The translations under genes were made by a program, and so were the position numbers. Shown here piece after piece: positions 13,671 through 28,000 of a stretch of 64,000 nucleotides of DNA. This DNA comes from Ampullaceana balthica (Eukaryota; Mollusca; Gastropoda; Lymnaeidae). How positions within the stretch are numbered: the first letter of the stretch is position 1; each line of letters opens with the position of its first letter. Location of the stretch: NCBI GenBank assembly GCA_944989445.1, contig CALYLW010001368.1:176557-240556 (forward strand), written 5' to 3'. Below the pieces are notes generated by a model. That model ran no database searches and was not told the DNA's origin. It saw nothing but the letters and a program-made list of their open reading frames with translations.

Positions 13671-16015
13671 CTGTGAATTACCAAAAAAAATGTTATATTA
13701 CTAACAAAATAATCTTAGTCTTATAAAATAATAGTACTGAATGTTTAATTATTATATCATTATAAAATATAATTAAACCTCAACTTTCATAATAAAAAGA
13801 TTGAACTAGTGATAATTACTCTATCAATTTTAGTTACATTACATATTAATAATTATAATCTAAAATGTATATTTTACTATATAACTAAACATTATGTTTG
13901 TTGTTTTTTTTACATTGTAGATAAATTCATTTTAAAAATAATAATATTATAAACTTACACATGTCTCTAAAACTTGTACGACCATTTGTAACGTCACTGT
14001 GCCTTCTATAATGTAACAATACAATTCTTTAAAGTTCTTCTTTTTTATTAGTTTCTCTACGATTATTGACATTCCAACATCATTGATGGTGTGTTCCTTT
14101 TTTTAAAAAAAAAGAACTTTTATGTAACTGTATGGTTTCAATAAATATTTTACTGATGAATCAGTTAAAATTGTTTTACTAGTTATAATATATTTTTTAT
14201 ATGTAAAAGAATATTCTACAATATTAAAATAAATTTACAGAAAAATAAATTTAAAATAAAACATTTTACTTGGAAAAATTTTTTCGTTGGCCTTTTAATA
14301 TCCAAAACAATTTTTAAAACTTGTTCTCTTTCTGTCTTAGGTAATATATCTGAGGCTCTTTTAAGTACTGAAATGAAGAAAGAAAAAAACGGAAACGAAA
14401 ATCAACTATTAAAAATATCAAGCCAAGTTGATAGCCACAATTAATCAATTATTTCAATATATAAAGATTTTACCATAAAATTCATTAAATAAAGATACTC
14501 CAATGATTGTTAGCTTATTCATTTATTTATAAAGTTTTTCTATCTGGTATTTTTTATTTAAAAAATATTACAATTAGAAAATAAAAAAGAACTCTTTAAA
14601 ATCATTAAGATGCTTCAAATGGTTTTATTTTCGTTTAACGATTTCATTTTTATTATTGATGAATTTATTACAGAAATTATTCATTTAATGTGTACACCTT
14701 ATCTATATTTATTTATAGATTTTTAATGTATTTTTTCAGTGAAAATTTAATGCGTCCTAAACTTTTTCTATATTTTAATGAAAATAATTGCGTCAGCCTT
14801 ATTATGTGATTAATGTGATCTGACAGCTTCCCAGAAAGAAAAATAATAAAATCATATAGTAATCATGCAAGAAAAGAACTTCAATGAACATGGGTTTGTA
14901 AGCAAATTCATTTCTTGAATTATTTATTGTACATTGTAAAATTATAATGAACTTGGGTTTAAGCTGTAAATACTATATTATAACGTAGAATTATATCGTA
15001 AGCGCAAAGTATAACTGTCATCATTGTCTTAAAACTTTTTTTAAAATTTAAATGTTTTTGTTTTGTTTTGTTTTGTTTTTGTTTTTTACTAAAATATTTT
15101 CAATTAAGATACTTACACAGAAAATCTATTTCATATAATTTATCCTGTAAATTACAAAAAAAAACAATTTAGAATTATGGTTATTAACCTATAATCTCCG
15201 TAATATTCTTTCTCAATCTCTCACTCTCTCTTTCTCTCTTTCTATGCGTATGACTATATATACCTATATATTAGGACTGCCGAAATTAACGATTAATTTC
15301 TCGATTAATCGTTAAAATATTTAGCGATTAAATTATTTTTTAACGATTAATGGACCCATCACTTATAAATTATTGGAAGTCAAAAAGTAAAAAAATTAGC
15401 GGCCGATAAATAAAAATTTTCCTGACAATTTTGGTTTAAAACTATTGACTGGCGGGAATTTTCAAAAAGTTGTTAACGTTTGCCTACCATGGTTCTATCA
15501 CTTCACCTATTTATCCAACCAAATGAAAAGCGTATTAAGCTAATGGCAGTAATAGAGTCTGATTCAGAGACAGAAAATGAGGACAGCTATTCTGATGAAT
15601 TAATTAGTTACAAAATTGAGATGAAAGTTCCTGAATCCTTTAACCCTCTACAATTATGGAAATTTAATGAAAACCGATATCCGAGTATGTCATTCTTTGC
15701 CAAGACCGTTTTGTGCATACCAGTTACCTCAGTTCCATGTGAATGATTGATCAGCTCGGCTAGTTATATTGTCAATTAGACCCGCTCATCACCTAAACCA
15801 AATAATGTCAACACACTTCTAATTTTGTGCAATGGTTTAAAAGATGACATATAAAGGAGACATTCCAGTGGTATTTAGATTTTCAACAAGAACCTTTAAT
15901 AAGTGTTACTTATGACATGATAAATTTTAATTTTTGACTTTAACCGATCTTAACGATTCATTAATCGTTAATTTTTCAAAAGTTAACGATTAAATTTAAA
16001 TTAATCGTTAACAGC

Positions 16016-16095
<80 letters not shown>

Positions 16096-19000
16096 ATATA
16101 TATATATATATATAACTTCAAATTTATTTGTGCTTTTCAAGTAAATTCTTATAAACAAAAATGTTAATACTCACCGTCAATAATTACAAGAAGAAATTAA
16201 ACATTGCCATTCGCTAAAAGTTTGTATCAAAATAAAATCTGATATAAACATATATATTTAATATCATTTCAAGTTTGTGCGTGACCTTTCATTACTATTA
16301 CATTTAAAATGCTTAGTAAAAATTAAATGTTATTAAATTATTTAACCGTCACCCTTCCGTCACGCAAGTCGAAGGTGCATCGCCGTTGGGTTGAGTTGCA
16401 TTTCCTCGAGTGGCTGTGCAGTCCTATGCTGAGTGACAGTCTTTGCCACAGCTTTTTCACTGAGTTCTGTGCTTCCCAATGTTTTGGCCTTTCTTCTAGC
16501 TGTTTTGTCTATAGCTTCCTCCATCCTTCGCTCCTCGGCAACTTTGACGCCCTCTTTTACAACTGTGCGCCACGTAAGTCGATCTTCTGTCTTAAACTCC
16601 CAATCACGTGAGTGTATTCTGGCTGCTTTCATTTCCCTCTGGCAGGCATCTTTAAATCGCAGACGTGGGTGACCTGTCTTTCTCTTTCCAAATGCCAGTT
16701 CTCCATATAAGAGGTCCATGGGGATGCGACCAGGACTCATTGATTGTACATGTCCTAGCCATCATGAGCTGTAGTCGGCTCGGGGCAGAGGTAGTACCTT
16801 TGACGCTTTGACAGCTGCAACCTCGGGTGGCCAAGCTCACTGGTCCTCACCCATCTCTCGAAACTCTCATGGCTGGTTCTCAGCGCCACACCCCGGGCAA
16901 TGGTCTCAGCTGACCGGCTAAACCACGCGAGAGGGCGGTTTGACACGACACCACTGGGCGGACGAGATCAAGTGCGAACTCAACGGCTACGTGTCCGTTA
17001 TCAAGACGGACCACCGATAAAGAGGAAACCGGCTGTGGTCAAGCTTGTAGAGAGTTGGGCGCCGCCAAGCATTTCGTGCCCTAGACACACCATATGACTG
17101 TAATACTAACTCAACACATACCGGCTCGGTCGTCACCCGTAACAAGAGCCACGTCTACCACTGCACACCAGGGTGTGGACGAAAAGTGTATTACTAGTGC
17201 ACCACAATCACCTCCCCCATTCAACCTTAAAAGAAGAGACGACATAATTATTGGCACATGGAATGTAAGAACCCTGCATGCTACACAAAAAGGGAAGGAA
17301 TTGACGCATGAAAGGGAGCGATACCAATGGAATGTCATCGGACTATGTGAGACCCGATGGAAAAGCTTTGGTGATCTCTCAACAGAGGAAGAACACAAGA
17401 TCTACTTCAGCGACAATGAGGACAGACATGAACATGGAGTTGGTTTCCTCATCCATAAAAATATAACAAACTGTCATTGGATGTCGCCCTGTCTCCAGCG
17501 CATCATTGCCATTCGGCTGAAAGCCACACCCTTCAATATCAAAATTATACAGATACATGCTCCTACAACCTGCCACGATGACAGCGAAGTAGTGGCCTTC
17601 TATGACCAAGTACAGGACATCGTGGATCAAACACCAAGGAAATACATTATAGTCGTCCAAGGAGACTGGAACGCGAAGAATGGAGTAGATGTATTTACCA
17701 ACTGGGCAGATACTTGTGGAAGCTCTTGCAATGATCTGACCAATGATAGAGGACTTCGACTCCAGGAAATCGCAAGATATAACCACCTCCTGCCAGCTAA
17801 CAAGATTGGCAAACATACAAAATCCAGATGATGGACTTGGCACAGCCCGGACGGGAAAAATAGTAACCAGATAGATTACATACTGGTCAGAAAATGATTC
17901 AAATCATGCATTGAAAAAGCTAAAACTAGAAGTTTCCCTGGAGCAGATATCGGCAGTGACCATAATCTGGAGCTGATGACTTTCCATCTCCACCTGAAAA
18001 AGATAGCAAAACAAGGCAATTCACGATTACGCTTTGATATTGACAAACTGAAAGACCCAGAAATCGCACAAGTCTTCAGGGCAACCATTGAAGGAAAATT
18101 TGCTCCACTGACCGCACTATATGAGTCAGAGACGGACATGGACACAGACCTAGTCACTGATACCTTCAATACCACAATAATTGAAGCAGCAAAAGAAGTA
18201 CTTGGTAAGAAGCGAGCAATAAAAAGACCATGGGTCTCCTCTAATATTCTGGAACTATGCGATGAAATAAGAAAACTTAAGAGCGTAAAGAATACCGCAG
18301 AAGGAGCACCCAGATACAGAGCAATCAATAAAAAGATCAGAAAAGATATGGAAAAACGCAAAAAAAAATAATTGATAGAACAACAATGCTCAGACATCGA
18401 TGAAAATTTACTAAGGAACATCTAAAAAAGGCTTACAAAATTGTTAAAGACTTGACATCCACCAAAAAAGATCGTATCTCCACCATACAAGATAAATCCG
18501 CAAAGTGTATCGCAGAAGAATATGAAATTCTCAAAATATGGACCAAATACTATTCTGAGCTGTACAATGAAGACTCCAAAGGCGATGCATCAGTGCTCAA
18601 CTGCCCGAAGTCAACTAACACAGACATGCATTCTATTCTCCGTGTCGAGTCGGAGCTGGCTGTATGAAAATGGAAAAAGGGGAAATCAGCTGTAGCAGAC
18701 AAGATTCCAGGCGAACTGATTCAGGCAGGAGGTGACCTTGAAATAAACATCCTAACTAACATGTGCAACAAGATCTGGCAGACAGGAAAATGGCATACCC
18801 CCTGGACGCAATCGCTGGTTATCAAGCTCCCAAAGAAGGGTAATTTACAGATGTGCCAGAATTACCATACAATCCCTGATTAGTCACCCCAGGAAAGTCA
18901 TTCTTATGATCATATTAAACAGACTGAAACCACATTCAGAGCAAATCATTTCAGAAGAGCAGGTGGGCTTCAGAGCAGGAAGAAGCACAACGGCGCAAAT

Positions 19001-22000
19001 CTTTAACCTGCGAGTGCAGTGTGAAAAACATCTACAACACCAGTGACCTCTTTCATGTCTTAATAGACTTTAAAAAAAGCGTTCGTCAGAGTGTGTCATG
19101 CGGCACTGTGGGCAACCATGCACAAATTCAACATTAATGCAAACCTCATTGAAGTGATCAAGAACCTATACAACAGAGCACCCAGCTCAGTACTCTTCAA
19201 CAGCAAGCTGGGAGATTGGTTTAAGACCACTGTTGGTGTCAGAAAAGGATGCTTACTTTCCACCATCCTCTTTAACCTCTTCCTTGAAAGGATTATGACA
19301 GATGTGCTAGAAAACCATGTCGGAACAGTCAGCATCGGAGGGAAAATTATAATTAACCTACGCTTCGCCATCACATAGACGGCCTAGCTGGCAGCGAGGA
19401 CGAACTAAAAGAATTCCTTGCAAAACTAGAGGTAACATCAAATGCTTACGGCATGGAAATCAATGCAGAAAATACCAAGGTCATTGCAAATAGAAAATTC
19501 ACAAATGAAATTCGGATAAACGGGCCAAAACTCGAAGAGGTCTCCGCCTTTAAATATCTAGAGTCCATAATATCCGACGAAGGCTCAAAGCAAGAAATTC
19601 TTGCCAGATTGGGCCAAACAATGGCAGCATTCAGTAAACTAAAGCACAGCTGGCAAAGCAAGAAACTCTCCCTGAGATCAAAGATCCGACTAATGCGCCC
19701 ACTGGCGATGTCGGTCTTCTTTTTTGGTTGTGAGGCTTGGACGCTCACTGCAGACCTCCAAAGAAGAATCAATGCGTTAAAGATGAGATGTTTCAGAGAG
19801 ATATTTAACATCTCCTACACAGCGCACATCACAAAGAAGCGGTCCGCAACAAAATAAGTGCTGTCATTGGCCCCTACGAGGACCTTCTCACCTCAATTAT
19901 GAATAGGAAATTACGATGGTACGGACACGTGACAAGATCTTGAGGTCTCGCAAAGACTATAATGCAAGGAACTGTCCATGGAGGAAGGAACAGAGGCAGG
20001 CAACGGAAGAGATGGGAAGACGATATCAAAGAGAGGACCGGTCTGTCATTCAGCGACTCTCAAAGGGCAGCACAGGATCGGGACGGGTGGCGTGGGATAG
20101 TGTACAGTATACGATGGTGCCCCAACTACCCAATGACGGGTTAAGGGATAGTTCAAGTTCAAGCCATCTCAGGCGTCTTTCACTAAGGATTGAGAACATG
20201 CTTTGCATATTTGCAAACATCAGGACCTCACTATTTGGCACTTTGTCTTTCCATTTAATGCCAAGGATGTGACGAAGGCACATAAAGTGGAAGCTTTTAA
20301 GCTTGCGCTCTTGGGATGTATAAGTGGTCCATGTCTTGCTCTTGTACAGAAGCTTACTGATGACGCAGGCTCTACAGACACACAGGTTGGTTTTCTCCGT
20401 TAGCTTGGTGTTTTACCAGAGTCACTTAGTTTAGCCATTGTTTCAGCTGCCTTGCCAATTCTCTTGTTTATTTCGTCCTCGATAGACAGTGTATTTGCGA
20501 TCATGTACCCCAAGTAGGTGAAGCTGTCAACAACCTCGAAGTTTTCATTGTTGATATTGATGTACGTGTGTCTTGGGCCAAGATGTTTGTCTTTTTCAAG
20601 CTGATTTGCAGACTAAATTCTTTACAGGCGTTGGAGAAGCTTGTCACGAGTTGTTGCAAACCAGTTTCTGTGTGTGCTATCAGTGCCGCATCATCCACAA
20701 ATAGTAGCTCATGAATCAGGACATCTGTAGTTTTGGTTTTGGCTCGGAGTCGGGCAGTTTTGAAAAGTCATCCATAAGCTCTGGCGTGTAACCAGATTCC
20801 ATCAATGCTATCCTTGAATGCGTATCGAAGCAGTACAGAGAAGAATATTGCAAACCGTGTAGGTGCGAGTACACAACCTTGTTTAACTCCGCTGCTGACT
20901 GGAAAGGCTTCTGACGTAGCTCCATCAAACTGCACTGTGCCCTGCATATTTTCATGGAACTTTCTGATGATGGCGAGTAGGTGTGGGGGACAGCCAATTT
21001 TTTCCAGGATTTGGAATAGACCGTTGCGACTGACTTAATCAAAGGCTTTCGTAAGATCCACAAATGTAATGTACAGTAGCATTAGCTGCTCTCTGCACTT
21101 TTCCTGGAGCGGCCGTATTGAAAACACCATGTCTATGTTCAACCAGCCCGGAAACTGCTCTAAGATTCTGGATAAACTCGGGAGGCTAAACTCTGCTATC
21201 GTATTAGTATGACTCGGGCAAAGGCCTGTCCTACAATGCTAAGGAGTGAGATGCCGCGATAGTTATTGCATTCACTTCTATCGCCTTTTTTTCTAATATA
21301 GTGTCAATATATTTGCGTCCTTTAGTTCCTGGGGGATGTAACCCTGCTCCCAGCAGAGGGAAAGAAGCTCGTGCAATGGCTGGAGTAAAGCTGTCTTGCC
21401 CCTCTTTAGAGCTTCCTGTGGTATGACATCATTCCCATGTGCTTTTACACAACCTAGGCAGTCATTTGCTTTCCTCAGCTTTTCGTGTGTGAGCACGACA
21501 TCAAGTTCTACCATGAGTGGCTTATCGGGTATGTCACCTAGAGCGGTGCTGGAGACTGTGGTAACTGTTGAATACAGTTCCAGATAATGCTCAACCCACC
21601 GTTTTAGCTGCGCTGCCTCGTCTTGGATAGTTTCTCATATTTTGTGAGGCAACTTTGGACGTCAGAGGTCCAGTTGCTTTTTTTATATTTTCCTACATGG
21701 CTTTTGAATTTCTCATGTCTGCTGCTGACTGTATACTGGAGCAGACGTTAAGCCAGTAGGTAATGGCACATTGCCGTGCGACTTTTTGAGTATGCGACTT
21801 GGCTGTTTTTAAGGCAAGCAGTCTGTCGGGTGTAGGTTTTTCCTTATAGGCCATAAAAGCTTTCCCTTTGGCTTCAGTGAAAGGTTTCATCTCGTCCCAA
21901 TGTGCATCAAACCAGTCCATGTTCTTGTAACATTTCTTGCCAAAGGTATTCAGTAATGATGTATAGATTGTGTCTCTGAGATGCGTCCACCTGGAGTAAA

Positions 22001-25000
22001 TGATAAGGTATGGGGACATCTTTTAGAGACCTTCATGCACTTTGTCAGTGAACAGCTGCGTTTTCACAGGGTCTTTCATGCATATGGTCTTGATGCGCAT
22101 ACATTCCTTTTTTTGGTATGGTACGAGTTTTTACTCATTATTCTTACCTTGCGGACCGCAAGGGAGTGATCCGTGTTGCAGTCAGCACTGTGATAGCTGC
22201 GGGTGAGTAGGACGCTAGCCAGTTGTGCACGCCTGGTGATGATGAGGTCCAGCTGGTGCCATTGGCGCAATCGAGGGTTTCTATTTACACTTGAAGAAAG
22301 TGTTGGTAACACACAAGCCTCGTGAGTAGCACAGTCCCAGCAGTCTCTGTCCATTCTTATTTATCTTTCCCCTTCCAAAGAGACCAAGCCATGTGGGCCA
22401 GGCTTCATGGTCGCTCCCCACTCTAGCATTGAAATCTTCTAGGAGATAGATTGTCTCGTCTTTGTGGATTGTGGCTATTGCCTGGTCTAATTCTCTTTAG
22501 AATTGGTCCTTCTCTTCCGGGGTTGAACAGAGAGTTTGTGCATATGCACTAAGAATGACTGCTGGGCCCGCAGCTGTTCTGAGTCTTAGAGTTACCATGC
22601 TCCCCGTCCCTGACGACGGTGGTTCATTTGATGGTATGAGGGTGTTTTTAACTGCGAAACCTACACCATGCTGTATTGGTTCGTCTGCAGGTCTGCCTTG
22701 TTAGAAGAAGGTGTAATTTGCCTTTTTAGTGGAGAAGGCAGTTCATGACGGGATAGCACCTATTTGACTGGGGGCTGTCCAATTTGAGGCGGGCGATAGC
22801 TGTCCAGTGAGACTTGGTAGTCTCTCCCATTGTCGAAAGCGCCCTTGGCGCCTAGGTCTAGGTCAATTGAGCTTTGGCTTAGAACCGGTAACTGCTGCTT
22901 CCCCTGTTTTATCGAAAACTTACGGTGACGCTAGAGTGTCCTCTCCAAAAGTGATGCAAGCCTAGACGGGTATTTTGGAGAATTAGCTGATGCACATACA
23001 GCATGCCCCCTCTCCACGTCAATGGTGTAACCAAGAGAATGACTTGCGTCGATGCAGTTTTTGAAGTTCTCCTAGATGAACTACCAGACAAGGTTAACGA
23101 GCATCATCTGCCCAAAGGGGTGCCCGATGCCAGCACCGGTGATCGAACACGTGACTGATTCTTGGAGTCTCGGTACGACAGCCCCAACGCACTATGGCCT
23201 TGGACCCTATTAAATTGCATATAATCATTAACTTACATTACATATTAAATTATGAATAATCGTTCACTTACAAATTTATTTAAAATTTGAAAGAGCTTTT
23301 CTAGTTTAATTGTTTCTTTTTCAATGATATTGTACAATTCTTCAAGGTCGTTCTCTTTTAATAGTTTCTCTATGATTATTGACATTCCAACATCACTGAT
23401 GGTGTGTTCCTTTTAAAAAAAAATAAGTACGTTTATGTCATTTTGTAGTTTTTAATTATAGTGGTAGTGTTTTAGTATGCTAACAATATTTTATCACTAT
23501 GATAATCTAGATTTTATAATTTAAAAAAAAATATAAAATGCTTTTACAATATTTTTAAAAAAAACTTGACAGAAATTAAAAAAGAAACACATACTTGGCA
23601 AATTTCTTCTGTTGGCCTTTTAATATTCAAAACAATTTTGATCACTTGTTCTTTTTCGTTCTCACTAGATTTATCCAGTTCTGAGCATCTTTCAAGTACT
23701 AAGTGTAATTCATAAAATTAAGTTCACTTCAATCATCATAAAATTAAGTAATATAAAAGAAAAAATATGTATGATTAATTTGATCCAAATTTTTAAATTT
23801 TTCTTTTTACATTACGAACAAGGTCTCCTGTTAAACTTAAATTAGTGTCCGAAATTCATGGAGCATTTTAGCTTCTGAATACTTAAGCAAAGAATGAATA
23901 AATAGGCCAAAATAAATCCACGGATTTGAAATAGAATGCGTTGCTTTAATTTATCAATAATAGACGTGTAATTGACTTCATCATGTGCATTAAATTAATC
24001 GCTTGTATTTTGTGAATATTTTATTATTTTTAAAAACACTTATTTTTATAAAAGTGGACTATTACATTTAAGCACCACTGCATATTTTGTTTATTTTTTA
24101 CATTGCAGACACCTATATCTGCAAATTTAAAAGTGGAGTTCCACGCTCCTATGAAAGTTTATTCATTTAGTTAAAAGACAGAAATGCCATTCAAATTTTT
24201 TCATTTTATACTGAAAAAAAGTCATTTTCTTAGTTTTCCAAGAAAAATAGATTTTCTCTATCAGCCAGGAATGTGTTCTGAGAAATTTGGTTCGACTTAG
24301 GTACCAGCCATTGCCGATTTCACGTCTATTTCCTGAGAGAGAAAAAAACTGGAATTGGTGGTAAATTAAATCTTTGGCTCAAAAAATGAAACTGGTATTA
24401 TGTTATAGTCACCATTAAACAATGTATCTAGATGACTTAAAACTCTTTTATTCTTGTTGTATGATTCAGTAATTTCCTATCAATTCACCAATGCAGATCT
24501 GCACCTTTAACCGCATTCTGTTTGATATATTGCTACACAAAGTCAAGTGCTACTTTGAGTTTGTTCCAAAGCAGGTTTATATAGGTTAACTTTTACTTTA
24601 TCAAAATGTTTGTATATCATGTCCATTATATCTTGTTTGTAATGAAGTGGACATTTATTTCATCGATTATGACTGAGATTGCAATAACGTTTTGCTTCTT
24701 TTGATCATCTTTGTTTTTCCTCAGTGGTCATATCTCAAACTCGCTCTGCAAATAAATTTTTGCTAAGAAGTGCAATTCCAAACATCATTTTGCCCTTACA
24801 ACAGCTTCAAATTGTGATTTGCTTTGTTCAATAACATCTGCTGCGTGATGTTGAATGTCTCTAAATGATTCTACCTTCTGAATCATTTGCTATGCATTGA
24901 CTTCTCAAAAGCATTTGACAAAGTTCACCACCTTAGTTTACTTAAAAAACTTAACTACTTTGGAATCTCAGGTTCCTTACATCACTGGATCCAAGACTTC

Positions 25001-28000
25001 CTTTTGGGCAGGGAGCAAACTGTAATAATTAATGGATCTAAATCTGCACAAATAAAGGTTAACTCAGGAGTTCCAGAAAGAACTGTGCTAGGTCCCTTAC
25101 TCTTTTTAATTTATATAAATGATTTACCCAACAACATCTCAACAGGTACAAAAGTTAGGTTATTTGCTGATGATTGTATAATCTATAGAACAATTAAATC
25201 AGAAAAAGACAGCAAAATTTTACAGAAAGACTTAGATGAATTGATAAAATGGGAAACTAACTGGGGTATGTCTTTCCACCCAGAAAAGTGTCAACTGTTA
25301 AGAGTAACAAAGAAAAAGAAACAAATAAATTCAAAATATTACATTCATGGAAAAGAACTGACCCAAACTAAAGATGCAAAATACTTAGGAGTCTTAATAA
25401 ATGAGAAACTATCATGGAATCCCCATGTCAATGAAATTATTAAAAAATCAAACAAAACCTTAGGCTTTATAAAAAGAAACTTTAACAAATGTAATAGAGA
25501 TATAAAACTAAAATGCTACCTCACTTTGGTGAGACCTGTACTAGAATATGCATCTTCTGTATGGGACCCATCCACCAAAGAAAACATTGATAAACTAGAA
25601 CAAATTCAAAAAAGAGCTGCCAGATTCATTACTGAGAATATTCGAAACTGACAAGAATAACACCATTAGTTAAATCATTAAACCATGAAACACTAGAGGA
25701 TAGAAGAACCAAAAGCAAAGTAGTAATCATACATAAAGCAATTAATTCTAATTTAGAAATACAACACAAAGATAACTTAATACAACCCTCAGATAGACAT
25801 AAGGATAAAAACACCTTTCTTATTCCGTATGCAAGAACAAACACATACAAGTTTTCCTTCTTCCCGTCCGGAATTCGGGTGTGGAATGGGTTGCCTGAAG
25901 AATCCAGGAAAACCAACACTTTATCAACATTTAAATCTCTAATAAAAATGCAAGACTAAACACAAACCATAGATAAGCGTAGGACGCAATAATCTTCTGT
26001 ATAGAAGGAACGTCTATAAACAGATAAGATAAGATTGAGAATTTCTTAACTTGTTTTGATGTTTAGTCTCGATGTGCTGTCTCATATTAAATTCCTTGTT
26101 CACAACCTCATTCGGAAACTAGGCTTGAAAGTTACCGCCAAAATTAGTATTGTAAAACAAGCAAACAAACAAGCAACCAAAGAAAAGATTTAACATCCTC
26201 GTTGCTTTAAAATGCATTGTTTTCATACTATTTTTTTCACCAGTTTAAAGATCTGTTTTGATTTTAAAAAACATATTGTGTATTTACTGATAGACTCTAG
26301 ATTGATATCGAATTCGTAGTAGCAGGTAATGTAATATCCAGGCATACCAATACTTCACATTCATTATGCTTCAATCCCAATCTGAACATTGCTAGGTTTG
26401 TAAGGACAAATCAACAACCTACTCAATTTGTATTTTCACTTAATCCGGTAAAAGCGTGAACGCTCTTGGTTAGTCGGAGGTTCGTTAAAGCTGCTAATTA
26501 AGGAAATATATTTTTTACTCTATATTGCAATGCCATTTAAATAGTTAACCTAAAAGTCTTTCTTTTTGGGATACAATTGTACACCCACCAAAACCTCATG
26601 AGCAAGACAAAGCTGAAACCAGCAAGGAATTAGTTCTTTAAAACAACATGGTAAGCTGTAAGATATATCAGGTTTTTGCAAGTAGATAACAGAAATATTT
26701 CAAAAACGGTGTAAAAAAGTATATTACTAATACATAAAATACTAAAGGTTAAAAGAATTAACAAAGTATCCATCTGATTTTTTTGGTCCTATTTACACAC
26801 CTGCTCTAAGTACACAAAGAAAAATATCTGCTGCTGTCGAGTAATAAAAAGATAAATCCATTTTTTAAAAAGTAATATAATTTTTGTCAACTATTGTTAT
26901 TTTTAAAAACAATTGAATATATAAAAATCATTAACACACCTTAATTAGTTTAAATTTCTTGTAACGATTTAATTTTATTGTTGATGAATTTATTACAAAA
27001 GAAATATGTAACTATTTCACTTCTCGCATGCTTAAATGTGATCTGTCAGCTTTCCAGAAAGGAATGATGTTGACTCATAAAGTCCATCTTTTAAGACCAA
27101 AAACGTGTATCACCCTGGGTTGTTAGTCAAAGTTCATTTGTTAATTTTTTGTTTTAAATTATAAAATTTAAATGGATTTTGGGTCAGGCTTAAAATAATA
27201 TTTTTATAACGTAGAGTTTTGGCCAAAGCGCAACTTTAAAAATGTTATGATTGTTTTAACACAATTTCGTTTTGTTTGACGACACTAAATCCACTTAAGA
27301 TACTTACACTGCAAATCCATATCACATTTTATATCCTGTAAATTTAAAATAAAAACAATTTAGATTTTTTTAAACGTATAATCACACTCTATTTTTGTTT
27401 CAACATCTCACATGCTATGTCCGTCACACAACCCTCTTTCACTCTCTCTCTTTCCATGTCCTTTTCTATACGCATATATATATACGAGAGCAATGCCCGT
27501 GCGATGCTACGGGTAGGTGTTGCGTTCTGGGTTCTGGATAAATTAAGACGAAGTCACGACTCTTGTTCACGGTATACTTCAAGCCTTTATTCAGTCAGCA
27601 ATATATTTACATCAACAGATTCAGGTACACGACGTAATCCATTAACAATGTGCACTCACTCGTAAGTGCATACACGGACTCTCTGTCCCTAATACTCGCA
27701 GTACCACGCTGAACACTCGAGCCACCTCGATGTGTCACCAGCTATCAGAGCCAACGCTCTATCCTAATGGCTAGTCCTAACAAGGACTATGGACCTCTGC
27801 ACTCGGTCAGTATTCACATGTCTTCTCTCTCTCTGTCTCACACCATCTATTTATACACAACACGGCTGTCTAACTTTCATACCGAGTGACTAAAATTAAC
27901 ACCATTATTGACAAGTGAACTCTTGTCAAGTCACGCCTTGACCCGAGTCACAACAATGTTCCAACAATCTCACAACAATCATTCGCAGTGATTCTCATAC

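Larger units (their letters stand above)
13671..15116 (-). other. Introns of cassette 4
   Basis: Apart from exons B4 and A4 this stretch is AT-rich intron. Blocks near 14.63-14.83 kb and 14.95-15.03 kb recur in the C-A introns of cassettes 2 (51.96-52.24 kb) and 3 (26.95-27.25 kb), so introns were duplicated with the exons. Confidence 0.6.
16764..20161 (+). mobile_element. Full-length RTE-clade LINE inserted in another LINE
   Basis: About 3.4 kb, typical for RTE. It has a 5' region of about 330 bp, endonuclease, reverse transcriptase and a short 3' tail of two GTTCAA units. Flanked by a 7-bp AGCCATC duplication. The coding region is broken by stops and frameshifts. Confidence 0.82.
16340..23208 (-). 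mobile_element. Full-length LINE interrupted by an RTE element
   Basis: After removing the RTE (16,764-20,168) the element is about 3.46 kb. The 5' end (23,208) starts with a tRNA-like segment, then endonuclease, reverse transcriptase and C-terminal region. An 8-bp ATTAAATT duplication flanks it. It belongs to the same broad group as the 9.5-kb LINE. Confidence 0.75.
23699..27307 (-). other. C3-A3 intron
   Basis: A CR1-type LINE occupies 24,886-25,965. Around it, minus-strand pieces near 26,040-26,130 read like a BED-type finger (H-x3-H region) and 24,700-24,880 reads open, perhaps a degraded hAT-like gene split by the LINE. The rest is unassigned AT-rich intron. Confidence 0.35.

Noticed and set aside
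16160..16260. Fourth exon (D) in the cassette
   Set aside because: Donor-like sites but no consistent acceptor, no shared open frame, and absent from cassette 4.
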